A DNA stretch of 64,000 nucleotides. It comes from Toxorhynchites rutilus septentrionalis. Lineage: Eukaryota > Arthropoda > Insecta > Diptera > Culicidae. Numbering within the stretch: the first letter of the stretch is position 1; each line of letters opens with the position of its first letter. Location of the stretch: assembly GCF_029784135.1 (NCBI RefSeq), contig NC_073746.1, positions 8,076,380 through 8,140,379 on the forward strand. Reading direction: 5' to 3'. Below the pieces are notes generated by a model. The model was given only the letters and a program-made list of their open reading frames with translations, searched no databases and was not told the origin of the DNA. The translations under genes and the position numbers were made by a program. Positions 13,079-23,728 of the stretch are shown here, piece after piece.

Positions 13079-14505
13079 CTCTACTCTCTACTCTCTACTC
13101 TCTACTCTCTACTCCCTACTCTCTACTCTCTACTCTCTACTCCCTACTCTCTACTCTCTACTCCCTACTCTCTACTCTCTACTCTCTACTCTCTACTCTT
13201 CCTACCCTCTACTCTCTACTCTCTACTCTTCCTACCCTCCCTACTTTCTACTCTCTCTACTCTTTACTATCTCTATTCTCTACTCTGTACTCTCTTCTTT
13301 CTATTCTCTACTCTGTACTCTCTTCTTTCTACTCTCTACTCTCTCTACTATCTACTCTCTCTACTCTCTACTCTCTACTCTCTACTCTCTCAACTCTTTA
13401 CTCTCTTTACTCTCTTTACTCTCTTTACTTTCTACTCTCTACTATCTCTACTCTCTACTCTGTGCTCTCTCTACTCTCCCTACTCTCTCATCTCTCTACT
13501 CTCTCTACTCTCCCTATTTTCTACTCTCTCTACTCTCTATTCTCTCTACTTTCTACTCATTCTACTCTCCTTACTCTCTACTCTCTCCACTCTCTCTACT
13601 CTCTCTTCACTCCTCATACTCTCCCTACTCTCTACTCGCTCTACTCTCTATAATCTCTACTCTCTACTCTCTACTCTCTACTCTCTCTACTCTCTACTCT
13701 CTCTACTCTCTTTACTTTCTACTCTCTACTCTGTGCTCTCTCTACTCTCCCTACTCTCTCATCTCTCTACTCTCTCTACTCTCCCTATTTTCTACTCTCT
13801 CTACTCTCTATTCTCTCTACTTTCTACTCATTCTACTCTCCTTACTCTCTACTCTCTCTTCACTCCTCATACTCTCCCTACTCTCTACTCTCTCTACTCT
13901 GTACTCTGTACTCTCTACTCTCTACTCTCTACTCTCTACTCTCTACTCTCTACTCTCTACTCTCTACTCTCTACTCTCTACTCTCTACTCTCTACTCTCT
14001 ACTCTCTACTCTCTATTCTCTACTCTCTACTCTCTACTCTCTACTCTCTACTCTCTATTCTCTATTCTCTACTCTCTACTCTCTACTCTCTACTCTCTAC
14101 TCTCTCCTCCCTACTCTCTCTACTCTCTACTGTCTCTACTCTCTTCTCTACTGTCTCTACTCTCTACTGTCTCTACTCTCTACTGTCTCTACTCTCTATT
14201 CTCTACTGTCTCCTTTCTACTCTCTCCTTTCTACTCTCTCCTTTCTACTCTCTCCTTTCTACTCTCTCCTTTCCACTCTCTCTACTCTCTACTCGCTGCT
14301 CTAAAAAAACGCACACACAAACACATACACGCACATGCACGCACAAATGAACACATGTACACACGCAGACGCGCACAGTCTCACACACAAAAAAACGTAT
14401 CGCAGCTGCTGACTGCTCACTCTCTCACACTGTTTTTTATTACATCAACCAATCAACTAACCAAAACACACACTCCCGCAAACGCACACGCACACGTACA
14501 TGCAA

Positions 14506-14536
<31 letters not shown>

Positions 14537-17479
14537 CAAACACATACACGCAAATGTACACGCAAACGAACACACGCAGACGCACACACTCTCTCACACA
14601 AAAAACGCATCGCAGCTGCTCACTGCTCACTCTCTCACTATGTTTGTGTTTACGTCAAGAATACGAACATTTACGACCGTTAACGACTGTTCACGACGAC
14701 CGCGCTTTATTTTTTAGCGATTTTATTTATAGTAAGAATTCGTGTGGATACCCCAAGCTCGCCCCTTGCTTGAGTAAATGCTGTACAAGTGTGGATGGAT
14801 AGCACATTTAAGGAAACTTTTTAGCTCATTTGATGTAATGTATGATGTTTTTGATGTGCTATATATGTATTTTTTGCTTATATCGTGTGGATCCCCTACG
14901 ATTATAGCAAAAAGGGATGAACATTAGGATTGACTATGGTACGGGATATGTTTCTTTAGAAACGCTAATTCTCAATTGAACGACGAAACAAAATTCCGAT
15001 AATCAAATGCTATTGAAGGACATTTGGGCGTCGGAAGGAAAGTTACATGAGATGACAATCGTAAGAATTACTTCGAGACTAAACGCACGTAACACTTTCA
15101 CTTGACAACAAGCGGCGACGTAGGATATCAAAGGATAAACTGAGAAGGGACTGAGATGGCTCTGCTTTCGCGGCAACAGTTAAATTCAAAGGATAACTTG
15201 GAAAGGCAATCGAGAGTACTTCTCTCAAATAAATCTAACATGATATATTTCGATATAGTTTATATAGTTTATTTTGAACTCGCTAAGCAGACCTAAAAGT
15301 GTAGTTTAGAAAGCTAAATTATTGGAATTTATCGATTTGCTCGACCTTAAAATAACTTCCTATATTTTACGCCGTCGCGTGTTGAAAAGTGGGAGTATTC
15401 CAATAATTTAGCTTTCTAAACTACACTTTTTGGCCTGCTTAACGAGTTCCAAATAAACTATATAAATTGTCGATTACATTTTCATATATCAGAAAAAAGT
15501 TCTACTTTCCACAATTTTCAATTTCAGATTCTAAATTCTTGACATAGATTCTGAACCAGAATCTGAAAGCCAAAACTGTGTCTATGCACTTTCAGAATGA
15601 CACTTCATAACAAAAGTTCAGATTTTTCAGAATAAATAAGCCGCGGTTTCTTGAAAAAAAAACCATCGATGTATTCCCACAAACAATTATTCGGGAAAAC
15701 TATCTCCGGTATATGTGAAGTACATGTTCCGATTTCCATGCGTGGCCGTGAAGACGAGAATCCAAAATAATATAAAACAAATGGGTTCAGAACGGTTGAA
15801 AATCTTTTGAAAATAATCCACGAGTACTTACAATTCATCAGGGCAGTTGATGGGCTGTGATAATCGGTATCCATCGCGGAGATAATGTTCCATTTCAAAC
15901 GGATCAACCTGAATCAAAACAGAGCAGAATCCGAAAAAAAAGTACATCAGAAACTACCGAAAAAAAAAAATATCCGCGAACAATAACCCTACTCACCTCT
16001 GCGTAAGGCTGCCGCGCAAGAGTGCACAGCTCCCACATTAGCACTCCGAAGGCCCACGTGTCGGAAGCTTCACTGAACTGCTTGTACTGGATGCTTTCCA
16101 AGGCCAACCACTTGATGGGTCTGTTCTCGCTGTCACCCAGGCAGTAGTAATCGCCGGGGAACAAGTCACGTGACAGCGATTTATCCGCCAGCTTCACCCG
16201 CAGCTGATCATCGATACTGTGAAGAGTTTGAAAAAAAGGCATCCAATAAGACCACGTTGACATTTCGGTGATAGAACTCAAGATCACTTACACACAATTC
16301 CGGGCAGCAATATCCTTGTGGATCACACCGTGACTGTGAAGATGACCCAAGGCTTGTGCCAACTGCAGCTGAATCTTCACTATCTGGATGGTGGTAATCG
16401 TTCGAGCAACGGGTTCCTGCAGGAAGATCTTCAAATTTCTCATGTTCTCCGGCGCTAGATAGAGCAGAAAGGGCGCCGTGTGATCCTCGATGGAAACCCC
16501 CAGCACCGATAGAATTCCAGGATGTTGAGCGCCGTACAAACTCATTCCCTCCTGCAGTAGCATCGAAACCTGGTTTTGGGAGGCATGCTGGCTAACCGTT
16601 TTAACCAACACTTCCTGACTGTCATTGTAGGAACCACGGTAGACCCGACCAAACGTACCCTCCTGTAGCAGAGAGGACAGACGAACTCGACACCGTTGAA
16701 CGGTGAGCTCGGAGATGCGTCGCTGGAGCTCCTCCTGTTCGACGTTGGCGTAGATTTTGCTTCGGGACAGGGTTGCGATGGTAGGGGCGATCGAGGGTGG
16801 GGAAACGATCGAGGATGGTGCCGAAGGGGGATGGGTTTGCAGTCGCTGGAAGCTTGAGGTTCGCACTGGTTGTGCGTGGTGGGGTTTGCGCTTCATCGAG
16901 CCCCGGGCACAATAAGCGATCGAGATCAGAACGACGACCAGTACGATCGCCAGGATGCCTCCGACGATGAGTGTGATCAGACCGTTCTGGGAGTGGGTTA
17001 CCGTTTCCAGCAAGTAAGGATCCGGCTGGTTGGCGTCTGGATGCTCGCTGTGAATCGTCAAATAGAAAATGTTAGTAATTTTGATGAAAAATGTAAGTTC
17101 GAAGGTACATACTTGGTCAGACAAATCTTCTTCCGTCGGAAAACCAACTCGGTCGCGTTGCCAGTAGCTCTGTTGAGGGTGACCTCAATCGTGATCGTGA
17201 CTTCAACCTCGGCCGGATCCGGACCGGCACACTTGAGGGCGATCGCGAATGTCTCGATCTGGGTGGGGATCTCCCCCACCCGGGAGATGTTCATCGAGGG
17301 TTTCGGTAGAACCAATGGATCCGAAGTGACAATGCTTATCTTGTAGGGAAGCGGTTTCTCTGCCAAGCTTTGCCACGTGAAAGAAATGTCCTGTACGGTG
17401 GCTGGAACCGGAACTGTGAAGTGAAGCGCATATTCGTTGACCTGGCCTTCCCGGACATAATACAATTCCGCCGAAAGAC
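6627..17479 (-). CDS. drl/dnt: Derailed/Doughnut (RYK-family) receptor tyrosine kinase-like protein, five exons, 5' end missing
   Basis: The product is a single-pass receptor that in insects binds Wnt ligands (Wnt5 for Derailed) and guides axons and muscles. The coding join is 17479-17113, 17047-16292, 16216-15997, 15908-15832, 6738-6627. All introns are GT-AG and the phases add up exactly to 509 residues plus a stop. In this numbering the WIF domain is about residues 1-121, the membrane helix 144-168 and the kinase-like domain about 240-500. The glycine loop reads QEGTFGRV (250-257), Lys271 is present, the catalytic loop is HKDIAARN and the DFG position is DKS (385-387). The last residues ITRYV resemble the PDZ-binding end of RYK proteins. 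The signal peptide exon and first WIF residues were not found, so the gene is partial. The family call is near certain; which paralogue (Drl, Dnt or Drl-2) is unresolved. Confidence 0.93.
6739..7594 (-). other. Start of the 3' part of the large receptor intron, unassigned
   Basis: Intronic sequence upstream (in gene sense) of the last exon, AT-rich. No further exon or repeat was recognised. Confidence 0.4.
7595..7745. repeat. Two tandem units of a ~100-bp repeat
   Basis: The phrase aggcaccttggtgttgatag, then ctgtgttagggaacacatg, recurs about 100 bp later as aggcaccttgtttttgatgg, then ctgtgttagagaacatatg. This is consistent with a short minisatellite. Confidence 0.7.
7746..8112. other. Unassigned intronic sequence
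   Basis: Nothing recognised between the tandem repeat and the foldback element. Confidence 0.3.
8113..8816. mobile_element. Foldback element with ~143-bp inverted arms
   Basis: The left arm (8113-8255) contains aaaagttacctcataaaaat, agagtggcgcaaagcggtca and aaaaatcacccaag. The right arm (8671-8816) is their reverse complement in mirrored order, with scattered mismatches. The interior holds catttggcatcaaaa-type phrases also present in the foldback at 50.7-51.4 kb. No coding capacity; a non-autonomous DNA element is likely. Confidence 0.85.
8817..9719. other. Unassigned intronic sequence
   Basis: No convincing gene or repeat. Composition is moderately AT-rich. Confidence 0.3.
9720..9785. repeat. 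AAAT-rich microsatellite
   Basis: Several perfect AAAT units (ataaataaataaataaa) are followed by imperfect AT-rich repeats. Confidence 0.8.
10040..10955. mobile_element. Dispersed repeat bounded by GACGTAGGACTACG-type palindromes
   Basis: gacgtaggactacg lies at about 10084 and gacgtagtcctacgtc at about 10929. The intervening sequence is moderately GC-rich and includes gattgtaatgtatagcatat and cgattcgattggtat. The right part matches 26610-26790 and more weakly 54865-55060. No open frame of a transposase or retroelement was found; the class is unknown. Confidence 0.5.
10956..12229. other. Unassigned intronic sequence
   Basis: No exon-like reading fits the receptor, and no other gene is recognised. 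A short foldback-like AT stretch (tttttaaaattttaattttt) lies near 11765-11795. Confidence 0.3.
12230..14302. repeat. Long pyrimidine-rich heptamer satellite (CTCTCTA / CTACTCT type)
   Basis: About 2 kb of near-continuous TCTCTACTCTCTACTC units with variants (CTACTCTAT, TTTCTACTC, CCTTTCTACTC). The cleanest 7-bp tracts are at 13080-13200 and 13910-14100. A stretch at 13448-13640 is duplicated at 13722-13890. It lies within the receptor intron. Long open frames of the form YSLLSTL are by-products of the 7-bp period. Confidence 0.97.
14303..14660. repeat. CA-rich tract with a ~220-bp direct duplication
   Basis: Two copies begin cgcacacacaaacacataca (about 14309 and 14529) and run through gcagacgc and atcgcagctgct to ctcactctctcac. 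They are separated by about 220 bp, and the second has a longer pure CA run at 14510-14530. Confidence 0.88.
14661..15254. other. Unassigned intronic sequence
   Basis: No gene, RNA or repeat was recognised here. Confidence 0.3.
15255..15468. mobile_element. Small foldback MITE-like element
   Basis: The left arm atagtttatttt...aaaagtgtagtttagaaagc...attattggaat (about 15258-15332) is mirrored by attccaataatttagctttc...aaataaactatat (about 15397-15465). The arms are about 70 bp, nearly perfect, around a 65-bp loop. No clear target-site duplication was identified. Confidence 0.82.
15832..15908 (-). CDS. RYK-family receptor, 77-bp exon of the kinase C-lobe
   Basis: This short exon is bounded by an acceptor ending in attcag and a GTAAGT donor. 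It translates to VDPFEMEHYLRDGYRL then SQPINCPDE, with two bases of the next Leu codon. This is the conserved C-lobe stretch following QPYAE in RYK-family proteins. Its phase fits both neighbours, although the next exon is about 9.1 kb downstream. Confidence 0.92.
15997..16216 (-). CDS. RYK-family receptor, exon with activation loop and C-lobe start
   Basis: The exon joins after a cttcacag acceptor to give V-IDDQLRVKLADKSLSRDLF. The DFG magnesium-binding triplet is D-K-S, a family-specific substitution (vertebrate RYK has D-N-A), so catalytic activity is doubtful. It continues through CLGDSENRPIKW, ALES (the APE position), WAFGVLMWELCTL and QPYAE, and ends in phase 0 at GTGAGT. The open frame continues past the donor into intron sequence, so the true end is the splice site. 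Confidence 0.93.
16292..17047 (-). CDS. RYK-family receptor, exon with membrane helix and N-lobe of the kinase-like domain
   Basis: The exon joins in frame to the WIF exon (acceptor attcacag, completing AAC for Asn). It encodes a short juxtamembrane stretch, the hydrophobic helix starting GLITLIVGGILAIV, a basic stop-transfer segment, and a Ser/Pro-rich linker with RTSSFQRL, a phrase also found in Derailed. The kinase-like domain follows: CRVRLSSLLQEGTFGRVYRG, VLVKTV with the ATP-site lysine, and HGVIHKDIAARNC. The first glycine of the usual GxGxxG loop is Gln and the HRD arginine is Lys. The exon ends in phase 2 at a GTAAGT donor; the next intron is only 75 bp. Confidence 0.94.
17113..17479 (-). 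CDS. RYK-family receptor, exon encoding most of the WIF domain
   Basis: The exon starts after an acceptor ending in ctgtag and opens with two bases that complete a glycine codon, then LSAELYYVREG, the conserved start of the WIF domain in Derailed proteins. It continues with FTVPVPA, FTWQSL, NISRVGEIP and KKICL. Two cysteines (in ALKCAG and KICL) and potential N-glycosylation sites (NIS, NAT) suit an extracellular Wnt-binding fold. It ends in phase 2 at a GTATGT donor. The upstream exon should carry a signal peptide and the first WIF residues. I looked for its donor on the minus strand across the GC-richer parts of the window and found no convincing match. Confidence 0.93.
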
Positions 17480-18645
17480 CTACAGAGAAAAAAAATATCA
17501 TGGGTTAATAATAGTATACCTAATTATGTTCAAATTATTCAAAATTAGCACATTCGCGAGTTTGGAACTTCCAGCGCTTCTTTCCACATCCCAAACAATT
17601 ATCGATCGCAATTGTTTTCCGGACGCTAACGAGATCATGAGAAAAAAACCGAAAAAAATGATTTCTACATTCCAAATTACTACCCTCAATAATGATCGGA
17701 GGTATATTGTTATTCAATCAATCTTGGTGAATTATCTTCACTTTGCTTCGCTACAGTGTTTGTTGAAATATCAATACAATTTAAACATAAATGCAATACA
17801 AAGAATAGTATCAATTCCACAGCCCCAAACTACCCATCCTACTTTCCACGTTTTAAATGTTATTCTTTCTTCTCAATATAGTTATAATGAATTTATACGA
17901 CCAATAATTCTTTCCACCAACGCTTTCGCCCCAATGCTCATTTCATGGTTATCCTCATTCTGAATTTTGCCAGCACCATATGCAAACACACACATAAATA
18001 ACCCAAGCTGAGGATCCCCCACCCGTGCCCGTGTCCGTGCTCCATTGAACCGAGAAGATGGAAAGCGGGTCATATTTTTATTTTATTGCTCTCTAAATTT
18101 ATGTCCCGACGGAGTGCAGTTCTTTCACCTTCGGTCGGTCGGTCGGTCTGTCGGTCTTACGGCAGCAGTCGTCTCCATTTCCATGTCTCTTGGAGCCACT
18201 TCACCCTCACGTCCACTGATTAGCCTGCTTTCCATTCTTGAGCCAGCAGATCATGGAACTTCTCTGTCTACGGTTGTGGGAATTTTTCTCGGGCGAAAAA
18301 GTATATCTGACTAATTGAACTAATCTCGGCGTCGAGCCAAGGTGTGCTCTCTGTGCGATATTGTGTTTTTCCGCTTGGGTGCGTTTCTCATAACTATGGT
18401 CTTCTTTTTTTTGTTGCTCGCCCTGAACCGCCTCGCCTAGCTAATGTGACATCGTGCCGGAAAACTTGCAGAGCTTGCGAAGAGTCAGAGAGAACTTATT
18501 TATTTGCGAGTTATGATTTATTTTAAATTGCATTTCACCTCACACCTCAAACTCTCTCTCTCTCTGATGTGCTACCAAAGGATGTAATTCATTTTGTTTT
18601 TCTCATAGAGTTGAGATAACTGACGGTGCTTAAGAGTTGGGAATT
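17480..18645. other. Sequence upstream of the WIF exon, probably intron
   Basis: No exon for the signal peptide was recognised. The part near 18000-18560 is GC-richer and unique-looking, with a short GGTC tandem (about 18131-18155) and a CT run near 18550. Confidence 0.35.
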
Positions 18646-19704
18646 TGGCAGTAATAAATTCTTACAGTCGGTTGTATATCAGCCATTCCATGCCAAACCG
18701 ATATAATGGTTCCCAAATTTTCGCGAAAAGTGCTAGTTTTCATCCTTGTCGCAAAATATTAGATCTGCATTTTAAATTTTTTTTATTAGGATGCCCATTT
18801 CCATTTGAAAGTGGTCCTAAAAATATTTTTTTCAACTTTCTCCCAAAAATCACTTTTTTCAGAAACTCTTAACTTTTGAAATACTGGACCAATTCAGACG
18901 ATCAACAATTAGCTGACACTTTAATTACAGATTCGCATCACATATTTATAGTTTATATTTCAGATATGACTCTCTATCCGAGATCTAAATACAATTTGTA
19001 CAGGAAAACTTGTTTTTGTGCGATCTCACCACTTGTGCGATTAATTTGTGTGATTTTCGCTCCGATTTAGAAATAGAATTCCACAAAAAGGGTGACATAA
19101 ATGAAGAATAGCACAAAAACAGGTTTGCATGTAGAATCAAATTTTATACTCGAATTTTTGGTATGACATTTTTTCAGATCTAGATTCCATGTTCAGACTG
19201 TAAACTAGAAATTGACGAATCTCATGCCAACTCATCTTTGAAGTTGGCAGCGCCATCACATTGCAAATTTGTGTATTTGAAATCTTAAAAAGCTAAACGA
19301 CTTTTTGAAAACAGCTTAATTTTTTTTGTTAATTTAAAAAAAAACTCTAGCTTAAAAATTATAAAATTTACAATCATTGTATTTATTGTATTGGTTTTTT
19401 ATAGTTAACATGGCTTTGGACTAGAGGACGCTAGCCATTTTTGTATTTTTTCCTAAAAGCTTTTTACACAACACACCTGAAATTCAGAGATGTGAGTTTT
19501 TTCGTTTTAATGTTATGATTTTCCGAAGTTAACCGATTGGTAAAAAAATAAATTTTTCCCCTTTTTTCCAAGAATGACTCTTTTTTCTAAAAATCGTAAC
19601 TATTGAGCTGCTGTACCAAATCAGATGATCAGCACATTAAATTGAAGCCAACAAGCTATTCCTTTTTGTACAAATATCACACGAAAATGTATTTCGTTTT
19701 GGTA
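18646..19704. repeat. AT-rich dispersed repeat (family X), left flank of the LINE
   Basis: Phrases such as gagatgtgagttttttcgtt and accaaatcagatgatcagca resemble, some in reverse complement, sequence at 25855-26480 on the other side of the LINE. The LINE at 19705 appears to have landed next to or inside such copies. Confidence 0.5.
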
Positions 19705-19714
19705 ATTTTTTTTT

Positions 19715-20054
19715 ATCAATTCGTTTATTTTTACAGGCTCAGTTACTTAAGTTTAAAGGAGCCGAATTCTTAAATATAATTTTGAAACTATATATATATA
19801 AACAATTTTCTTACATCTATGGTTAGTAAGGTGGAAAACCGATTACTCGCGGTGTACTCGAGTTTAGGAGGGTGACATATTTTTAGGAGAAGCATGGGAT
19901 ATAAGGAAATTGTAACAATGTTGATGAACACTCATTTCATAAATCTATTCGTATATCGATAGTGTTTTTACATTTCAACTTATTCTACTATTTATAGTAA
20001 GGGGACGAATTACCCGCAAAGGAAGGAAAGGAGGGTATAAGGATGTAGGGACAA
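19715..20054 (-). other. LINE 3' UTR
   Basis: Non-coding sequence between the ORF2 stop and the terminal A run of the element. Confidence 0.7.
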
Positions 20055-23000
20055 TCACACACGAAGATCTATAGCTTTAAGGAAAACATATATATGGGAC
20101 ATGTGATCAAGGTCTAACCGAGCCAACACATCTCTCACCGGCACATTGGGCTGTCTTCCTCGGGCCCGAAGGGGGTTTTCTAAATTCGATCTGGCGACCA
20201 GATACACCTCGCACGACCAAACAATGTGCTCGATGTCGTGATAACCTTGGTCACAAACGCAGAGATTGCTGCTGGCACGATTGAAACGAAAGAGTAGTGC
20301 ATCTAACGAACAGTGATTGGACATGAGTCGGGAGAAGGTGCGAATAAAGTCTCGACTCAAGTCTAGACTTTTGAACCACGGTTTGAGGCTAACCTTAGGG
20401 ATAATCGAGTGAAACCACCGGCCCAATTCATCTTCATTCCACTTGCGTTGCCAGTTAGCGATGGTATTTTTGCGGACTAAAGAATAAAATTCATTGAAGG
20501 CGATTTGACGCTGATAAATATCGCCTTCAATTGCACCTACTTTTGCTAATGGTCAGCCCTCTCATTACCCGGAATGGAGCAATGTGAAGGGACCCAGACA
20601 AAAGTAATAACATAACAGCGTCTGGATAAAGCACTCAAAATTTCTCGTATTCTCTCAAGGAAGTACGGCGAGTGCTTTTCCGGCCTCACTGAACGGATAG
20701 CTTCGACAGAGCTAAGACTATCCGTTACAATGTAATAGTGTTCAACAGGTCGTGAGGCGACGCTGTCCAGCGCCCAATGAATTGCTGCCAATTCAGCAAT
20801 ATACACCGAGCAAGGATTCTGAAGACTGTGTGAGGTGCTAAAAAATTCGTTGAACACTCCAAATCCTGTGGACTCGTTTATAGTGGACCCATCAGTAAAG
20901 TACATATTATCACAATTGATACCCCCATACTTTGCATCGAAGATCGTTGGAGCGATCCTCGATCGTTGGTAATCTGAATATCCATGGATATCTTGCTTCA
21001 TGGACAGATCAAAATGCACAGAGGAATTGATGTAGTCAGGGAAACAAACACGGTTGGGAATATACGAAGAAGGATCAACCTGCATGGAGATGAATTCATG
21101 ATATGAACTCATGAATCCGGAGTGAAAATTTAGCTCGATCAGCTGCTCAAAATTTCCGATCACCAATGGGTTCATAACCTTACACCGGATGAAGAACCGA
21201 AGAGATAATAAATTGAAGCGATCTATTAGTGGGAGTAGGCCTGCCAAAACCTCGAGACTCATGGTATGCGTTGAGGGCATACATCCCAACGCAATACGGA
21301 GACAAAGATACTGAATTCGCTCGAGTTTAATGAGGTGTGTTTTGGCAGCTGATTGAAAACAGAAACTGCCATACTCCATAACTGAGAGAATAGTTGTTCG
21401 ATACAACATTATAAGATCTTCGGGATGGGCTCCCCACCAGGTGCCGGTAATTGTACGGAGAAAGTTTATTCTTTGTTGACATTTTTTACTCAGCTACCTA
21501 ATATGGGCCCCCCAAGCACATTTGGAGTCGAACCAGACACCAAGATACTTGAATGACATAGCATGAGTGATCGGTTTACCCAAAAGTTGAAGCTTTGGTT
21601 TTGCTGGTCTATGCTTCCTAGAAAAAACCACCATCTCTGTTTTCTCCGTGGAGAATTCGATCCCTAGCCCAATGGCCCAGGTTGAAAAATTGTTCAAAGT
21701 ATCTTGTAAGGGTCCTTGCAGGTCGGATTCGTTTGATCCTACGACAGTCACCACTCCATCATCTGCAAGTTGTCTTAGGCTGCAATTTTGTGTAAGGCAA
21801 TTGTCGATGTCGCTTACATAGAAGTTGTACAAAAGAGGGCTTAAACATGAGCCCTGGGGGAGGCCCATGTAAGAGACCCGACTTACTGCCGAATCTCCGT
21901 GAGAAAAGTTCAAATGTTTCTCACAAAGCAAGTTATATAACATATTATTCAATAGAGGCGGCAGACCCCGAAAGTGTAATTTGTCCGACAAAACCTCTAT
22001 TGAAACAGAATCGAAGGCCCCCTTTATGTCCAAGAATACTGAAGCCATTTGTTTTTTTTCGGCGTAAGCCATTTGAATTTCTGAAGAAAGCAACGCAAGA
22101 CAATCATTCGTCCCCTTGCCCCTGCGGAACCCATATTGTGTATCTGAGAGTAGGCCATTCGTTTCAACCCATCGATCAAGGCGAAACAAGATCATTTTCT
22201 CCAACAATTTCCGTATACAAGACAGCATTGCTATTGGGCGGTACGAATTGAAGTCGGACGCGGGTTTTCCGGGTTTTTGAATAGCTATAACTCGTACTTG
22301 TCTCCAATCATCTGGAACAATATTATGTTCCAGAAACCGATTGAATAAATTCAACAAGCGATGTTTCGCCACATCAGGGAGGTTTTTCAGCAAGTTGAAC
22401 TTAATTCTATCCGATCCCGGAGCAGAATTGTTACATGAAAGCAGAGCAAGAGAGAATTCTACCATCGAAAACTCGGAATCAAGATCGCACCTACCTTGTG
22501 GTATATCTCGAACAATTTTTTGCACAGGAGCGGAATCAGGACAAACCTTCCGTGCAAAATTAAAAATCCATCGATGTGAATATTCTTCGCTTTCATTCGT
22601 TGAAGAGCGATTTCTCATGTTTCGAGCCACTTTCCATAATTTTTTCATTGACGTTTCTCGTGACAAACCTCCCACGAAATTTCGCCAATAAGCACGTTTT
22701 TTCCCTTTGATTAAGTTTTTAAATTGATCTTCAAGGGCTAAATACGTTTGAAAATTTTCAAGGGTTCCACGTTTCCGAAAAGCTTTAAATGCATTCGATT
22801 TTTCTACATAAAGCTTGGAACACTGGCTATCCCACCATAGATTGGGAGGCCTTCGACGAATAGTGGAACCTGGGATGGGTTTCGTTTGAGCGCGAACCGC
22901 GCTGTCATAGATCAAACGAGAAAGGAAGTTATACTCCTCCAATGGAGGTAAACCATCTCTGGAATTGATGGCTAGAGCAATCGCGTCCGCATATTTTTTC

Positions 23001-23728
23001 CAGTCAATGTGTCTTGTGAGGTCATATGCCATGTTTATAGATTCAGAAGAATTCGACCCAATGGTGATGGAAATTTTGATTGGCAAGTGATCACTACCGT
23101 TGGGGTCCTGGATTACATTCCACTTGCAATCTAACGATAGTGAATTCGAGCAAAGCGAGAGGTCAAGAGCACTTGGGTTAGCAGGAGGTTTAGGTACACG
23201 TGTTGTTTCCCCAGTGTTCAAAACGGTCATATTGAAGCTGTTACACAGGTCATATATCAACAATGAACGATTGTCGTCGTACTGTTCCTCCCAGGCAGTT
23301 CCGTGAGAGTTGAAGTCTCCCAAGATCAATCGTGGCTCAGGAACGAGTGAGCACATGTCAACAAGTTGCTTGCGGCTAACCGGAGGCCAATACAAGCTGA
23401 CAATACAGAGGTCTTTGCCTCTGATGTTTGCATGACAAGTAACAGCTTCGATCCCTCCAATAGGTGGAAGGTCAATTCGAAAAAATGAGTGGCACTTATT
23501 GATCCCCAAAAGCACCCCTCCGTATCTATCATCACGGTCCAAGCGTATAATATTAAAATCGTGGAAAGAGATATCATCTCGCGAAGAAAGCCAAGTTTCG
23601 GACAGAGCAAAAACATCACAATTGAAGTTATGAATTAAAAATTTGAATGTATCCAATTTAGGGATAAGACTACGACAATTCCACTGTAAAACAGTGATAT
23701 CTTCGACCTCTCTATTTGAATTAGACAT
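20055..23728 (-). pseudogene. LINE ORF2: endonuclease, reverse transcriptase and RNase H, broken by one stop and one frameshift
   Basis: The likely start is the ATG at 23728, which overlaps the ORF1 stop by 8 bases. Endonuclease motifs: LQWNCRSL, ALSETWLS, LILGDFNSHGTAW and SDHLPI. Reverse transcriptase motifs: SYRPIAMLSC, TQYGFRRGKGT, FLDIKGAFDSVS, GLPQGSCLSPLLYN and QLADDGVV. RNase H motifs: FTDGS, AELAAIHWAL, VTDSLSS and VPSHCSIPGNERAD. A TAG at 21494-21496 interrupts the frame, which continues without shift at 21493 to 20546. There a one-base change in phase follows the RNase H signature. The remaining C-terminal part reads to a TAA at 20055 and carries CVCDQGYHDIEHIVWSC, the usual terminal zinc motif. 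Two lesions make this copy non-functional. Confidence 0.9.

Noticed and set aside
12793..14350. Two open frames of 286 and 205 codons (YSLLSTL repeats)
   Set aside because: They are read-through of a 7-bp stop-free satellite unit; same repeat in all three frames.
16622..17346. Overlapping frames on both strands within the receptor exons
   Set aside because: Shadows of the spliced coding sequence.
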